This document shows, piece after piece, positions 17,871 to 25,850 of a stretch of 64,000 nt of DNA; position 1 is the first letter of the stretch, and every line of letters begins with the position of its first letter. A program made the position numbers and the translations under genes. A model generated the notes under the pieces. The model saw nothing but the letters and a program-made list of their open reading frames with translations. It made no database searches and was not told the origin of the DNA. The DNA is from Mucilaginibacter phenanthrenivorans (GTDB lineage: Bacteria > Bacteroidota > Bacteroidia > Sphingobacteriales > Sphingobacteriaceae). Location: NCBI RefSeq assembly GCF_024721155.1, contig NZ_JAHVAP010000008.1:248001-312000 (forward strand), written 5' to 3'.

Positions 17871-18770
17871 ATGGGAAATCCCCTCAGAATTGAAAGTGTG
17901 ACCCAGATCAATAATGACCGTGGGCAAAAGACCCTGCATCCATTAGTTAGTGTTCTTGACCAGTCACTGTCGAAGCCCGTAAAAGAGGCACGTTATATTT
18001 CGGACGTATACATGATCTTTTTAAAAGACGAGAAGTGCGGGGAGGTAAAATATGGCCGCAGTCATTATGATTACGAAGAGGGAACACTTCTTTTCATTGC
18101 ACCCGGGCAGGTATTTGGATTTGACGAAAGCGAAAACATGATACAGCCAACGGGCTGGGGATTATTCTTTCATCCCGATTTGATCCGCGGAACCCACCTT
18201 GGCAAATGCATTAACGAATACAGTTTTTTCTCTTACGATGTCAATGAAGCGCTTCACGTATCCGATGCAGAAAGAGAAATAGTGCTGGAGTGTTTTAATA
18301 AGATCCGATATGAATTAGCTCATCCAATTGATAAGCACAGCAGGACATTGATCGTAAGTAACATCGAAATGTTCCTGAATTATTCCGTTCGGTTTTATGA
18401 CCGGCAGTTTCTCACAAGAGAACATATTCATAAGGATGTATTGACTGGATTTGAGGGATTACTGAACGATTACTTCCAGTCGGAAAAGCTGCAAAACCTG
18501 GGATTGCCTTCAGTTTCATATTGTGCAGCTCAACTCAACCTGTCTCCAAAATATTTCGGAGATTTGGTAAAAAAAGAGACGGGGAAATCAGCACAGGAGT
18601 ATATACAGCTAAAACTGATTGATGCCGCGAAAGAACAGATACTTGATGTCAGCAAATCAGTAAGTGAAGTTGCTTATAAGCTTGGTTTTAAGTATCCATC
18701 CCATTTTACCCGTTTCTTTAAACAGCATGTTGGGCATTCACCCAACGAATACCGGACTTCATTTAATTGA
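17871..18770 (+). CDS. AraC-family transcriptional regulator
   Basis: The ATG at 17871 (MGNPLRIESV) was chosen; an in-frame ATG at 17766 lies inside the repeated leader and gives a hydrophobic, unconserved extension. The 299-residue protein has a cupin-like sensor domain (about 1-160; YEEGTLLFIAPGQVFGFD) and a C-terminal double HTH (LSPKYFGDLVKKETGKSAQEYI and VAYKLGFKYPSHFTRFFKQHVG). It is the best candidate to bind the 35-bp elements in front of the surrounding oxidoreductase genes and itself. Confidence 0.92.
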   Translation: MGNPLRIESVTQINNDRGQKTLHPLVSVLDQSLSKPVKEARYISDVYMIFLKDEKCGEVKYGRSHYDYEEGTLLFIAPGQVFGFDESENMIQPTGWGLFFHPDLIRGTHLGKCINEYSFFSYDVNEALHVSDAEREIVLECFNKIRYELAHPIDKHSRTLIVSNIEMFLNYSVRFYDRQFLTREHIHKDVLTGFEGLLNDYFQSEKLQNLGLPSVSYCAAQLNLSPKYFGDLVKKETGKSAQEYIQLKLIDAAKEQILDVSKSVSEVAYKLGFKYPSHFTRFFKQHVGHSPNEYRTSFN

Positions 18771-19139
18771 TAGGTAGGCGTAGGATGTAAGTAGCGAGCG
18801 AGCAGAATGCACTCATCCACCGGTAAGTGAAGAATGGCCGCAAAATGGTGTTGATCCGTTGTGTGTCCAAACTAGAAATTACGATAGGCTTGACCAGGCT
18901 GTTTCGTGCTCCTTAGAGCATCGGGGTTTGTTGATAAGAAGGAAAATCCCAATTAGCGCCCAGAAAGTTGAGGTGGTCAAAGTGTTCCGGAAATGCCTGT
19001 TTGTGGTTTTCGGAATGAGGTAGTCTATCGCTTCGGAATCTCCACGTTAATCCCTGATCCGCAAATAGATCCACCGATGATGTCTTGTTTTCTGTTTTTA
19101 ATGTCAGATTTCGAAATAGCGATTATTAAATTTGTTTTG
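18771..19139. other. Intergenic region without a supported gene
   Basis: Between the AraC gene and the TetR operator no confident gene is visible. A minus-strand frame from 19122 to 18913 is open for 69 codons and reads like protein (LTWRFRSDRLPHSENHK, LNFLGANWDFPSYQQ), but it lacks an ATG start, so it may be a gene remnant or chance. Confidence 0.4.
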
Positions 19140-19154
19140 TTGAACACTGTTTAA
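19140..19154. promoter_or_regulatory. TetR operator, site 1 (autoregulation)
   Basis: TTGAACACTGTTTAA is a 15-base near-perfect palindrome (one mismatched pair). It recurs at 19887-19901. Here it overlaps a promoter-like TTG...TAATATTG about 100 bases before the tetR start. Confidence 0.8.
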
Positions 19155-19257
19155 TAATATTGCATCGGTTTTAAATTAATCAATCACGGACCATTATGAA
19201 AAAAGCGTTCACCACAGGTGCCAGCGGATCTAATATTTTTATCTTATCATCATTTAA

Positions 19258-19866
19258 ATGGGCATAGCAGAACGAAAACAGGAAGAGAAGCAGGAAATGC
19301 ACAAGCGCATCCTTAATGGTGCACGTAAAATATTTTTAGAGAAAGGCTATGAAAAAACCAGCATGCGTAATATTGCCCAGGAGATCAACTATAGTCCGGG
19401 CTCTCTATACTTTTATTTCAGGGATAAAAGCGAGATCTTCCATGAATTGCACAAGGAGGGCTTTCGTCTGCTGCTTAACCAGTTAAAAGTACTGGAAAAG
19501 GTCGGCGATCCTTTTGAACGGTTAAAGGCCTCCGGCCGCGTTTTTATCCAGTTTGCGCAGGAGAACAAAGATTATTATAATCTGATGTTCATTGTTGACG
19601 AACCGGTAAAAGATTCGCTGCCTGAGGGATTCCAGATTGGCGAAGAGGCGATCAGTTATATGCAGGGAATGGTAAAGGAATGTCAACAGAAAGGCAAATT
19701 CAAGGATATGGACACAGAATACTTTACTTTCCTGATCATTTCCGTGGTACATGGCATCTGCGCACTTTTCTGTAAGCACCGTAACACGAGCTTTAGTGGT
19801 AAAACCGATGAGGAATTGATGGAGAACGGCTATGAGGCTTTTGTTGCTCTGCTCGAAAAGAGTTAG
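19258..19866 (+). CDS. TetR/AcrR-family repressor
   Basis: This 202-residue protein has an N-terminal HTH (residues about 15-60; TSMRNIAQEINYSPGSLYFYFRDKSEIF) and a helical ligand-binding domain. The identical palindromes upstream of this gene and of the following efflux operon indicate that it represses both. The ligand is unknown but is probably a pump substrate. Confidence 0.93.
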   Translation: MGIAERKQEEKQEMHKRILNGARKIFLEKGYEKTSMRNIAQEINYSPGSLYFYFRDKSEIFHELHKEGFRLLLNQLKVLEKVGDPFERLKASGRVFIQFAQENKDYYNLMFIVDEPVKDSLPEGFQIGEEAISYMQGMVKECQQKGKFKDMDTEYFTFLIISVVHGICALFCKHRNTSFSGKTDEELMENGYEAFVALLEKS

Positions 19867-19886
19867 CCTATTTTTTTAATATTATG

Positions 19887-19901
19887 TTGAACACTGTTTA
19901 A
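19887..19901. promoter_or_regulatory. TetR operator, site 2 (efflux operon)
   Basis: This is an exact copy of the 15-base palindrome at 19140, located 27 bases before the ATG of the outer-membrane efflux gene, where binding would block expression. Confidence 0.8.
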
Positions 19902-19927
19902 ATTTATAACAATGATTAATTAACATC

Positions 19928-21283
19928 ATGAAAAATCGAATCTTTTATTATTATGCTCCTGTCCTGATGGCAATTTTTGTCACTCCGGTGGTGTATGGGC
20001 AGGGCAAGCTGGACGCATACATTCAGGAAGGACTTGCCACGAATCAAAGCATCAAGCAACAAAACTTTGTGCTCGAAAAAAATATCTATGCATTAAAGGA
20101 AGCCAAAAGCATGTTTTTGCCTGAGGTTACCTTTTCCACCACCTACACGAAAGCTGATGGCGGGCGTACCATAGATTTTCCCACCGGCGACCTGCTCAAC
20201 GGCGCTTATGCCACATTGAACCGGCTGACGGGGAGCAATTCCTTTCCACAACTGCAAAACCAAAGTATCCTGCTTAACCCGGACAATTTCTATGATGCCA
20301 AGTTCCATACCAAACTTCCAATTCTCAATGCGGAACTGATCTATAACAAGCGGATCAAAAAGCAGCAGGTAGACCTGCAAAAAGCCGAGGTATTGCTTTA
20401 TAAGCGCGAACTGGTCAAAGAGATCAAAACGGCTTATTACAATTACCAGAAAGCCGTGTACGCGACCGGTATTTACGAATCTTCACTTCGTTTGGTTGAT
20501 GAAGGGCAAAGGATCAATACGAAGTTGTATGAAAACAGCAAAGTAAACCGGACGGTGGTGCTCAGAAGCCAAAACGAAGTGTCGCGGATCAACGCCTCGC
20601 TCATCAGTGCCCAAAAAACAGCGGAATCAGCACGTTATTATTTTAACTTCCTGCTTAACCGCCCGCTTACAGACAGCGTACTTTTAGACGATATTAAAAC
20701 ATTGCCTGCAAGGGAACAATTGCTGGGAAACAGCATTACCGGTAGAGAAGAGTTATCAAAATTACGGATAGCTACAGATATTAACGGCAACCTGACCGGG
20801 CTGGCCAGATCCTATATCGTCCCCAAGTTAGGAACGTTTATCGACCTGGGTTCGCAGGCCTTTGACTGGAAGTTCAACGGTAACAGCCGTTATTACTTAT
20901 TCGGGGTTTCCCTGGAATGGAACCTATTCTCTTCCGGTAAAAACAATTACCGCGTGAAGGAGGCAATTGCCGACCGCGAGGCCCTGGCCTCACAAACCGA
21001 TTATGTACAGCAGCAACTGCTTACCGAGCTAAAGGTACGTCAGGCCAGTATGCAAAGCGCCATTGCGCAATACGAGGCGGCACAATCCCAATTAAAAACC
21101 AGTCAGACCTATTACGGGGATATGCTGAAGTTATACAAACAGGGAATGGCCATTTACATAGAACTGCTGGATGCCCAGAACCAATGGATCGATGCACAGC
21201 TTAACGCCAATATTGCCCTTTACGACACCTGGATCGCAGATGCCGCGATCGAACGCGCCAATGCCAGTTTCACCATTCAATAA
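19928..21283 (+). CDS. TolC-family outer-membrane efflux protein
   Basis: This 451-residue protein has a signal peptide (VVYGQ) and two OEP repeats of long coiled-coil helices (e.g. EIKTAYYNYQKAVYATG and QYEAAQSQLKTSQTYYGDMLKLYKQG). It is the outer-membrane channel of a tripartite RND pump and is first in the operon OMF-MFP-RND. Confidence 0.93.
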   Translation: MKNRIFYYYAPVLMAIFVTPVVYGQGKLDAYIQEGLATNQSIKQQNFVLEKNIYALKEAKSMFLPEVTFSTTYTKADGGRTIDFPTGDLLNGAYATLNRLTGSNSFPQLQNQSILLNPDNFYDAKFHTKLPILNAELIYNKRIKKQQVDLQKAEVLLYKRELVKEIKTAYYNYQKAVYATGIYESSLRLVDEGQRINTKLYENSKVNRTVVLRSQNEVSRINASLISAQKTAESARYYFNFLLNRPLTDSVLLDDIKTLPAREQLLGNSITGREELSKLRIATDINGNLTGLARSYIVPKLGTFIDLGSQAFDWKFNGNSRYYLFGVSLEWNLFSSGKNNYRVKEAIADREALASQTDYVQQQLLTELKVRQASMQSAIAQYEAAQSQLKTSQTYYGDMLKLYKQGMAIYIELLDAQNQWIDAQLNANIALYDTWIADAAIERANASFTIQ

Positions 21284-21292
21284 AAACCCATC

Positions 21293-22345
21293 ATGAAAAA
21301 CTTAAAATTATTCAGCCTTGTTGCAGCCACTCTAATCGTCGTTGCTTCCTGCAAAGAAAAATCCAAAGAAAAAAATCCTATTGGCGAACCGGATATTATT
21401 TCCGTTAAGGTTTCCAAGGTATCTGTTTTAGGAGTGCCTGACAGCGTTACGGCCACCGGCCTGGTTAGTACGGAAGATGAAGCCAAATATGCCTTTAAGA
21501 TAGGCGGCGTGATCAGCCGCGTCCTGGTACAGGAAGGCCAGTCCTTTAAACAGGGACAATTGCTGGCAACCCTCAATTCCACCGAAATTTCGGCAGGGTT
21601 AGCCCAGTCCAGTTTGGGTGTAGAAAAGGCACAACGTGACTATAGCCGGGCACTGAATCTTTACAGAGACAGTGTTTACACTTTGGAACAATTGCAGAAT
21701 ACCAAAACAGCTTTGGATGTTGCCAAAAAAGCAAGGGAAGCAACAGCCTTTAATGAGCGTTACTCTAAAATATATGCCGCTTCTGACGGTTTTGTAAGCA
21801 AGAAAATAGCGAATGAAGGAGAAGTAATTGCAGAAGGGACGCCGGTTCTGCTCATCAATTCAACCGAGCAACATAACAGTTATTCTCTTAAAGTGGGTGT
21901 GACCGACCGGGAATGGGCCATCATCAAGCCCGGACAAACAGCCAAAGTAACGCTCGACGGCTATGCAGGTCAAATTTTTGATGCCACCGTATTCCGTAAG
22001 TCGCAGGCGGCAGACCGCGAACTGGGTTCTTTCCAGATCGAATTGAAGTTGCAATTAAACGGCGTGAAGCCCGCCGTGGGCATGTTTGGAAAAGCGCAAA
22101 TAGCCACTCATCAGGATGAAAGTGTTATGGTCATTCCTTATGCATCGCTGGTAGAGGCCGACGGCAACAAAGGATTTGTATTTACGACCGTAGGGTTAAA
22201 CAGAGTGAAGCGGGTGCCGGTCAACATTTTGAAGTTTGATAACGAAAACGTGTACCTCAAAGATAAATTAGCGGGGATAGACCAGATCGTAATTTCCAAC
22301 AGCGCCTACCTCAACGAACAATCCACCGTAAAAATCATCAAGTAA
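21293..22345 (+). CDS. RND efflux periplasmic adaptor, lipoprotein
   Basis: This 350-residue protein has a lipobox (VVASC, Cys about 20), the barrel-sandwich half-motifs VISRVLVQEGQSFKQGQLLA and AASDGFVSKKIANEGEVIAEG, and a beta-barrel domain (VGVTDREWAIIKPGQTAKVTLDGY). It links the inner-membrane RND pump to the TolC-like channel. Nine bases separate it from the upstream gene and four from the pump. Confidence 0.94.
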   Translation: MKNLKLFSLVAATLIVVASCKEKSKEKNPIGEPDIISVKVSKVSVLGVPDSVTATGLVSTEDEAKYAFKIGGVISRVLVQEGQSFKQGQLLATLNSTEISAGLAQSSLGVEKAQRDYSRALNLYRDSVYTLEQLQNTKTALDVAKKAREATAFNERYSKIYAASDGFVSKKIANEGEVIAEGTPVLLINSTEQHNSYSLKVGVTDREWAIIKPGQTAKVTLDGYAGQIFDATVFRKSQAADRELGSFQIELKLQLNGVKPAVGMFGKAQIATHQDESVMVIPYASLVEADGNKGFVFTTVGLNRVKRVPVNILKFDNENVYLKDKLAGIDQIVISNSAYLNEQSTVKIIK

Positions 22346-22349
22346 GGCC

Positions 22350-25300
22350 ATGAAGATCACCAATTTTGCAGTCAAGAACTATCAGTTCACGCTGATCATA
22401 TTTCTTTTAGTGGCCGTTGTCGGCCTACTGACACTTTTCACCATGCCCCGTTCGGAAGACCCGACCACGCATGCGCCGCAATATATCATTACGGTTATTT
22501 ACCCGGGCACCAGTCCTAAGGATATGGAAGAACAGGTGGTAAAACCTATCGAAAACAAAATATACGGCCTGGAGAATATTGAAAAGATCCTGACGACCGT
22601 AGAAGACGGCGTAGCTGTTATCCAGCCTAAGTTTAAATACGGTGTAGATGTAGACAATAAATACCAGGAAATATCCACCGAGATCAATGCTTTAAAAAAC
22701 AGTGAACTTCCCAAGGATATCTACCTGATCAAAACAGAAAAGGTTTCCTCATCAGATGTAAAGGTAATACAGGTGGCCTTGGTTTCAGACCAAGCCTCCG
22801 GTAAAATACTCAGGGACGAAGCTGACATCTTAAAAACACAGTTAGAGAAAATCACCAACCTGAAAGAGGTAAAATACTTTGGTATGCCCGAGCAGGAGAT
22901 CCGCATCGATATGCAGCTGGATAAGCTCGCCCAACTGAAGATACCGCTTAACGTGGTCATGGGTAGTTTGCAAAGCGAGGCTGCGGATATCCCCGGAGGC
23001 AGCATTAACCTGGACAGCAAGGTATTTAATGTAAAAACCAGCGGCAAATTCAAAAATACCAATGATGTAGCCAATACGGTTATTTATAATGCCAATGGTA
23101 AGATCATCTATTTGAAAGATGTGGCCACGGTAAGTTATAAGGACGGCACGGTAAACCATATCACACGGATAAACGGTCACCGTTGCATCCTGGTTACGGC
23201 GGCCATGAAAGACAATGTGAATATTGCCAGCGTTCAGAAAGAATATTTACCGGTATTGGAGGAATTTGGCAAAACCCTGCCGGAGAACATCCGCATGGTT
23301 AAGAACTTCGACCAGGCCAATATGGTATCCGAACGTTTAGGCCATCTGGGCTTCGACTTTGGGCTGGCTATTGTGCTGGTGGTAGTAACCCTTCTTCCCT
23401 TAGGCTTCAGGGCATCGCTGATCGTGATGATCTCCATCCCGCTTTCCTTAGCCCTGGGACTCATTGCCTTAAACATGTTAGGCTATTCTTTAAACCAGCT
23501 GAGCATCGTGGGCCTGGTGGTGGCGTTAGGATTACTGGTGGACGATAGTATTGTGGTGGTGGAGAATATTGAACGCTGGCTCAGGGAAGGGCATTCGCGT
23601 TGGGATGCCATATTTAAAGGAACGCAACAGATCGCTGCTGCCGTTGTAGGTTGTACCGCAACCTTGGTTATCGCGTTTTTGCCGCTGGCATTCTTACCCG
23701 ATATAGCCGGTGAATTTATCCGCAGCCTCCCCATGGCTGTCATGACCAGCGTACTGGCATCCATGATCGTAGCTTTGACGCTTGTTCCCTTCCTGGGCAG
23801 CCGGATGTTAAAAACGCATACACATGGCGAGGGCAATTTCTTTTTAAAGCACCTGCAAAGATTTTTGACCAGATCTTACAGCCGCGTGATGCCGCTTGCC
23901 TTAAAATGGCCTAAAGCCACCATCGGGATATCATTAGCCTTAAGCGGGCTTGCCTTTTTCCTGTTCACGCAAACCGGATTTAAGCTTTTTCCAACGTCCG
24001 AAAAACCGATGTTCCTGATCAATATTAAAATGCCATTACAGGCAGATATCCCCGAAAGTGACCGGGCGACCAGGTTGGTAGAGGGAGAATTGAAAAAGCA
24101 TAAAGAGATCGTCTATTATACCTCTAACGTAGGTAAGGGTAACCCCCAGATCTATTACAATGTGCACCAGCAGGATGTAAAGCCCGACTTTGCCCAGGTA
24201 TTTGTTCAATTGGGCGAAGACGCAAGTCCGGGTGAAAAAACGGAACTGATCAAACGACTGCGAAAGAAGTTCAGCGACTTCCCTTATGCCAGGATCGAAA
24301 TCAAAGATTTTGAACAGGGAACACCTATAGAAGCGAATATTGTAGTAAGAGTATTTGGTGAGAACCAGGATACATTACGGTCTCTTTCATTTAAAGTGGA
24401 AGAGATCCTGAGGAAACATCCGGGCACTTTCTTCGTCAACAACGAACTCAATACCTATAAGTCGGATGTTAAAATAAAGATCGATAAAGAAAAGGCCCGT
24501 ACTTTGGGTGTCCTGACCAGTGATGTGGACAAAGTAGTCCGCCTGGCAGTCGCCGGGTTAACCGTAGGGGATTATATTGATGACCGGGGCGATTCACGCA
24601 ATGTGGTGATCACGCTTCCAAGGGATAAATTCTCTAACCTCGATGCTTTAAAAAACCTCTATGTTAATAATGTGCAGGGCACCCCGGTGCTGGTAGACCA
24701 GATCGCTACGATCTCCTTTGAAACCTCGCCTACGGCGATCAACCATTTTAATAAATCACGTTTCGCGAAGGTAACGTCGCTTACGAAAGAGCATGTACTG
24801 GCCAATGACATTTTGAAAGACGTTGTTCCGCAATTGAATAAATTAAAGATGCCGCAGGGCTATTATTACAAGCTTTCCGGCGAGGCCGAGTCAGAAGGTG
24901 ATACTCTTGGCGGCAACTTCCTTTCCGTAATTATATTGAGCACCTTTCTTTTTATCGGGGTCCTGTTGCTGCAGTTTAAGACCTTTAAAGGGATCATTAT
25001 TGTATTGTCGATCATTCCTTTAGGTATCCTTGGCGGGGTGGTATTACTACTGATGACAGGCAACCCGATGTCACTTGTCTCTATTATCGGATTCATCGGC
25101 TTATCAGGGATACAGGTTAAAAATTCGCTGTTGCTGGTAGATTTTACTAACCAGTTACGGCTCGAAGGCCATAGTATTGATGAGGCCATCAACATGGCAG
25201 GCGAAACCCGCTTTCTGCCGGTAGTGCTTACATCCATAACGGCCATCTGTGGCTTACTGCCTATTGCCCTGAATCCTAACCCGCTGATAGCGCCATTGGC

Positions 25301-25448
25301 TATTGTATTGATCGGCGGACTGATTAGTTCCACTGTCCTTTCGAGGATCGTAACGCCGGTAATGTATAAACTGATACCGCCACATTTGGAAAGTGATGAT
25401 AATGAAAATTTGAACTCGACAGAGATATCGAACTCCAAGAGCGAATGA
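22350..25448 (+). CDS. RND-family efflux transporter, inner-membrane permease
   Basis: This 1032-residue protein has the normal length and the 12-TM RND fold: TM1 (FTLIIFLLVAVVGLLTLF), two large periplasmic loops, and the TM4 proton-relay motif GLLVDDSIVVVENIER. It belongs to the AcrB-like group; the divergent adaptor suggests organic or biocide substrates, but this is inference. Regulation is by the upstream TetR. It is the last gene before the tRNA-Lys boundary. Confidence 0.95.
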   Translation: MKITNFAVKNYQFTLIIFLLVAVVGLLTLFTMPRSEDPTTHAPQYIITVIYPGTSPKDMEEQVVKPIENKIYGLENIEKILTTVEDGVAVIQPKFKYGVDVDNKYQEISTEINALKNSELPKDIYLIKTEKVSSSDVKVIQVALVSDQASGKILRDEADILKTQLEKITNLKEVKYFGMPEQEIRIDMQLDKLAQLKIPLNVVMGSLQSEAADIPGGSINLDSKVFNVKTSGKFKNTNDVANTVIYNANGKIIYLKDVATVSYKDGTVNHITRINGHRCILVTAAMKDNVNIASVQKEYLPVLEEFGKTLPENIRMVKNFDQANMVSERLGHLGFDFGLAIVLVVVTLLPLGFRASLIVMISIPLSLALGLIALNMLGYSLNQLSIVGLVVALGLLVDDSIVVVENIERWLREGHSRWDAIFKGTQQIAAAVVGCTATLVIAFLPLAFLPDIAGEFIRSLPMAVMTSVLASMIVALTLVPFLGSRMLKTHTHGEGNFFLKHLQRFLTRSYSRVMPLALKWPKATIGISLALSGLAFFLFTQTGFKLFPTSEKPMFLINIKMPLQADIPESDRATRLVEGELKKHKEIVYYTSNVGKGNPQIYYNVHQQDVKPDFAQVFVQLGEDASPGEKTELIKRLRKKFSDFPYARIEIKDFEQGTPIEANIVVRVFGENQDTLRSLSFKVEEILRKHPGTFFVNNELNTYKSDVKIKIDKEKARTLGVLTSDVDKVVRLAVAGLTVGDYIDDRGDSRNVVITLPRDKFSNLDALKNLYVNNVQGTPVLVDQIATISFETSPTAINHFNKSRFAKVTSLTKEHVLANDILKDVVPQLNKLKMPQGYYYKLSGEAESEGDTLGGNFLSVIILSTFLFIGVLLLQFKTFKGIIIVLSIIPLGILGGVVLLLMTGNPMSLVSIIGFIGLSGIQVKNSLLLVDFTNQLRLEGHSIDEAINMAGETRFLPVVLTSITAICGLLPIALNPNPLIAPLAIVLIGGLISSTVLSRIVTPVMYKLIPPHLESDDNENLNSTEISNSKSE

Positions 25449-25493
25449 AGATATTGCACCAATATATCTGATTAACAATCTATTAATAGGAGA

Positions 25494-25533
25494 TAAAAAT
25501 GGGACAGAACGGAATTTTAACAGTTTGTCCCAT
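25494..25533 (-). terminator. Hairpin terminator following the tRNA-like relic
   Basis: ATGGGACA and TGTCCCAT pair perfectly, with an inner AAC/GTT extension. On the minus strand the stem is followed by TTTT. It lies directly past the degenerate tRNA-like sequence, as expected for a former tRNA unit. Confidence 0.55.
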
Positions 25534-25535
25534 CA

Positions 25536-25590
25536 GGTCACCCTCACGAGAATCGAACTCGAAAAGTGACTCTACCGCTTAGAAATGTAA
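25536..25590 (-). pseudogene. Degenerate tRNA-like fragment
   Basis: On the minus strand the sequence holds a D-arm-like AGCGGTAGAG and a T-arm CGAG-TTCGATT-CTCG, followed by GAGGGTGACC. The matching 5' acceptor strand (CACCCTC) and the whole anticodon arm are missing, so it cannot be a functional tRNA. It reads like the decayed 3' part of a tRNA, next to the intact tRNA-Lys. Confidence 0.5.
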
Positions 25591-25601
25591 TATCTAAAAA
25601 A

Positions 25602-25664
25602 TGCTTAAAACCTAAAAACCGCCTCTAAATGCATTAGAAGCGGTTTTTGAAATTTCGTGACCCC
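25602..25664. repeat. Direct repeat spanning the tRNA-Lys 3' end and terminator (partner of 5338-5399)
   Basis: It carries the last bases of tRNA-Lys plus the downstream hairpin. The near-identical isolated copy at 5338-5399 lies in the same orientation 20.3 kb away. Confidence 0.65.
25614..25648 (-). terminator. tRNA-Lys terminator
   Basis: A stem of AAAAACCGC with GCGGTTTTT and inner TCTAA/TTAGA pairs lies ten bases past the tRNA 3' end and ends in a T tract on the minus strand. Confidence 0.8.
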
Positions 25665-25730
25665 TCAGGGATTCGAACCCTGGACCCAATGATTAAGAGT
25701 CATTTGCTCTACCAGCTGAGCTAAGAAGTC
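25658..25730 (-). tRNA. tRNA-Lys (anticodon CTT)
   Basis: The minus-strand sequence folds into a complete 73-base cloverleaf: acceptor GACTTCT/AGGGGTC with G-T pairs, D-arm GCTC-AGCTGGTA-GAGC, anticodon stem AATGA/TCATT with loop CTCTTAA, five-base variable loop, T-arm CAGGG-TTCGAAT-CCCTG and discriminator A. The CCA end is not encoded. Its 3' end coincides with the direct repeat. Confidence 0.95.
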
Positions 25731-25850
25731 ATATTTTTTTACTGGGATGCAAATAAACGATTTTTTTTTCAAAAAAAAGAAGCTGGCGATCAGAGAATAG
25801 AAATTTGTTAATATTTTTTTATAACCTTCTGATCTCTAATCGCTAATTAA

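Noticed and set aside
18913..19122. Open 69-codon minus-strand frame with protein-like sequence.
   Set aside because: It has no ATG start, no recognised family and lies close to the TetR promoter; kept only as a possible gene remnant.
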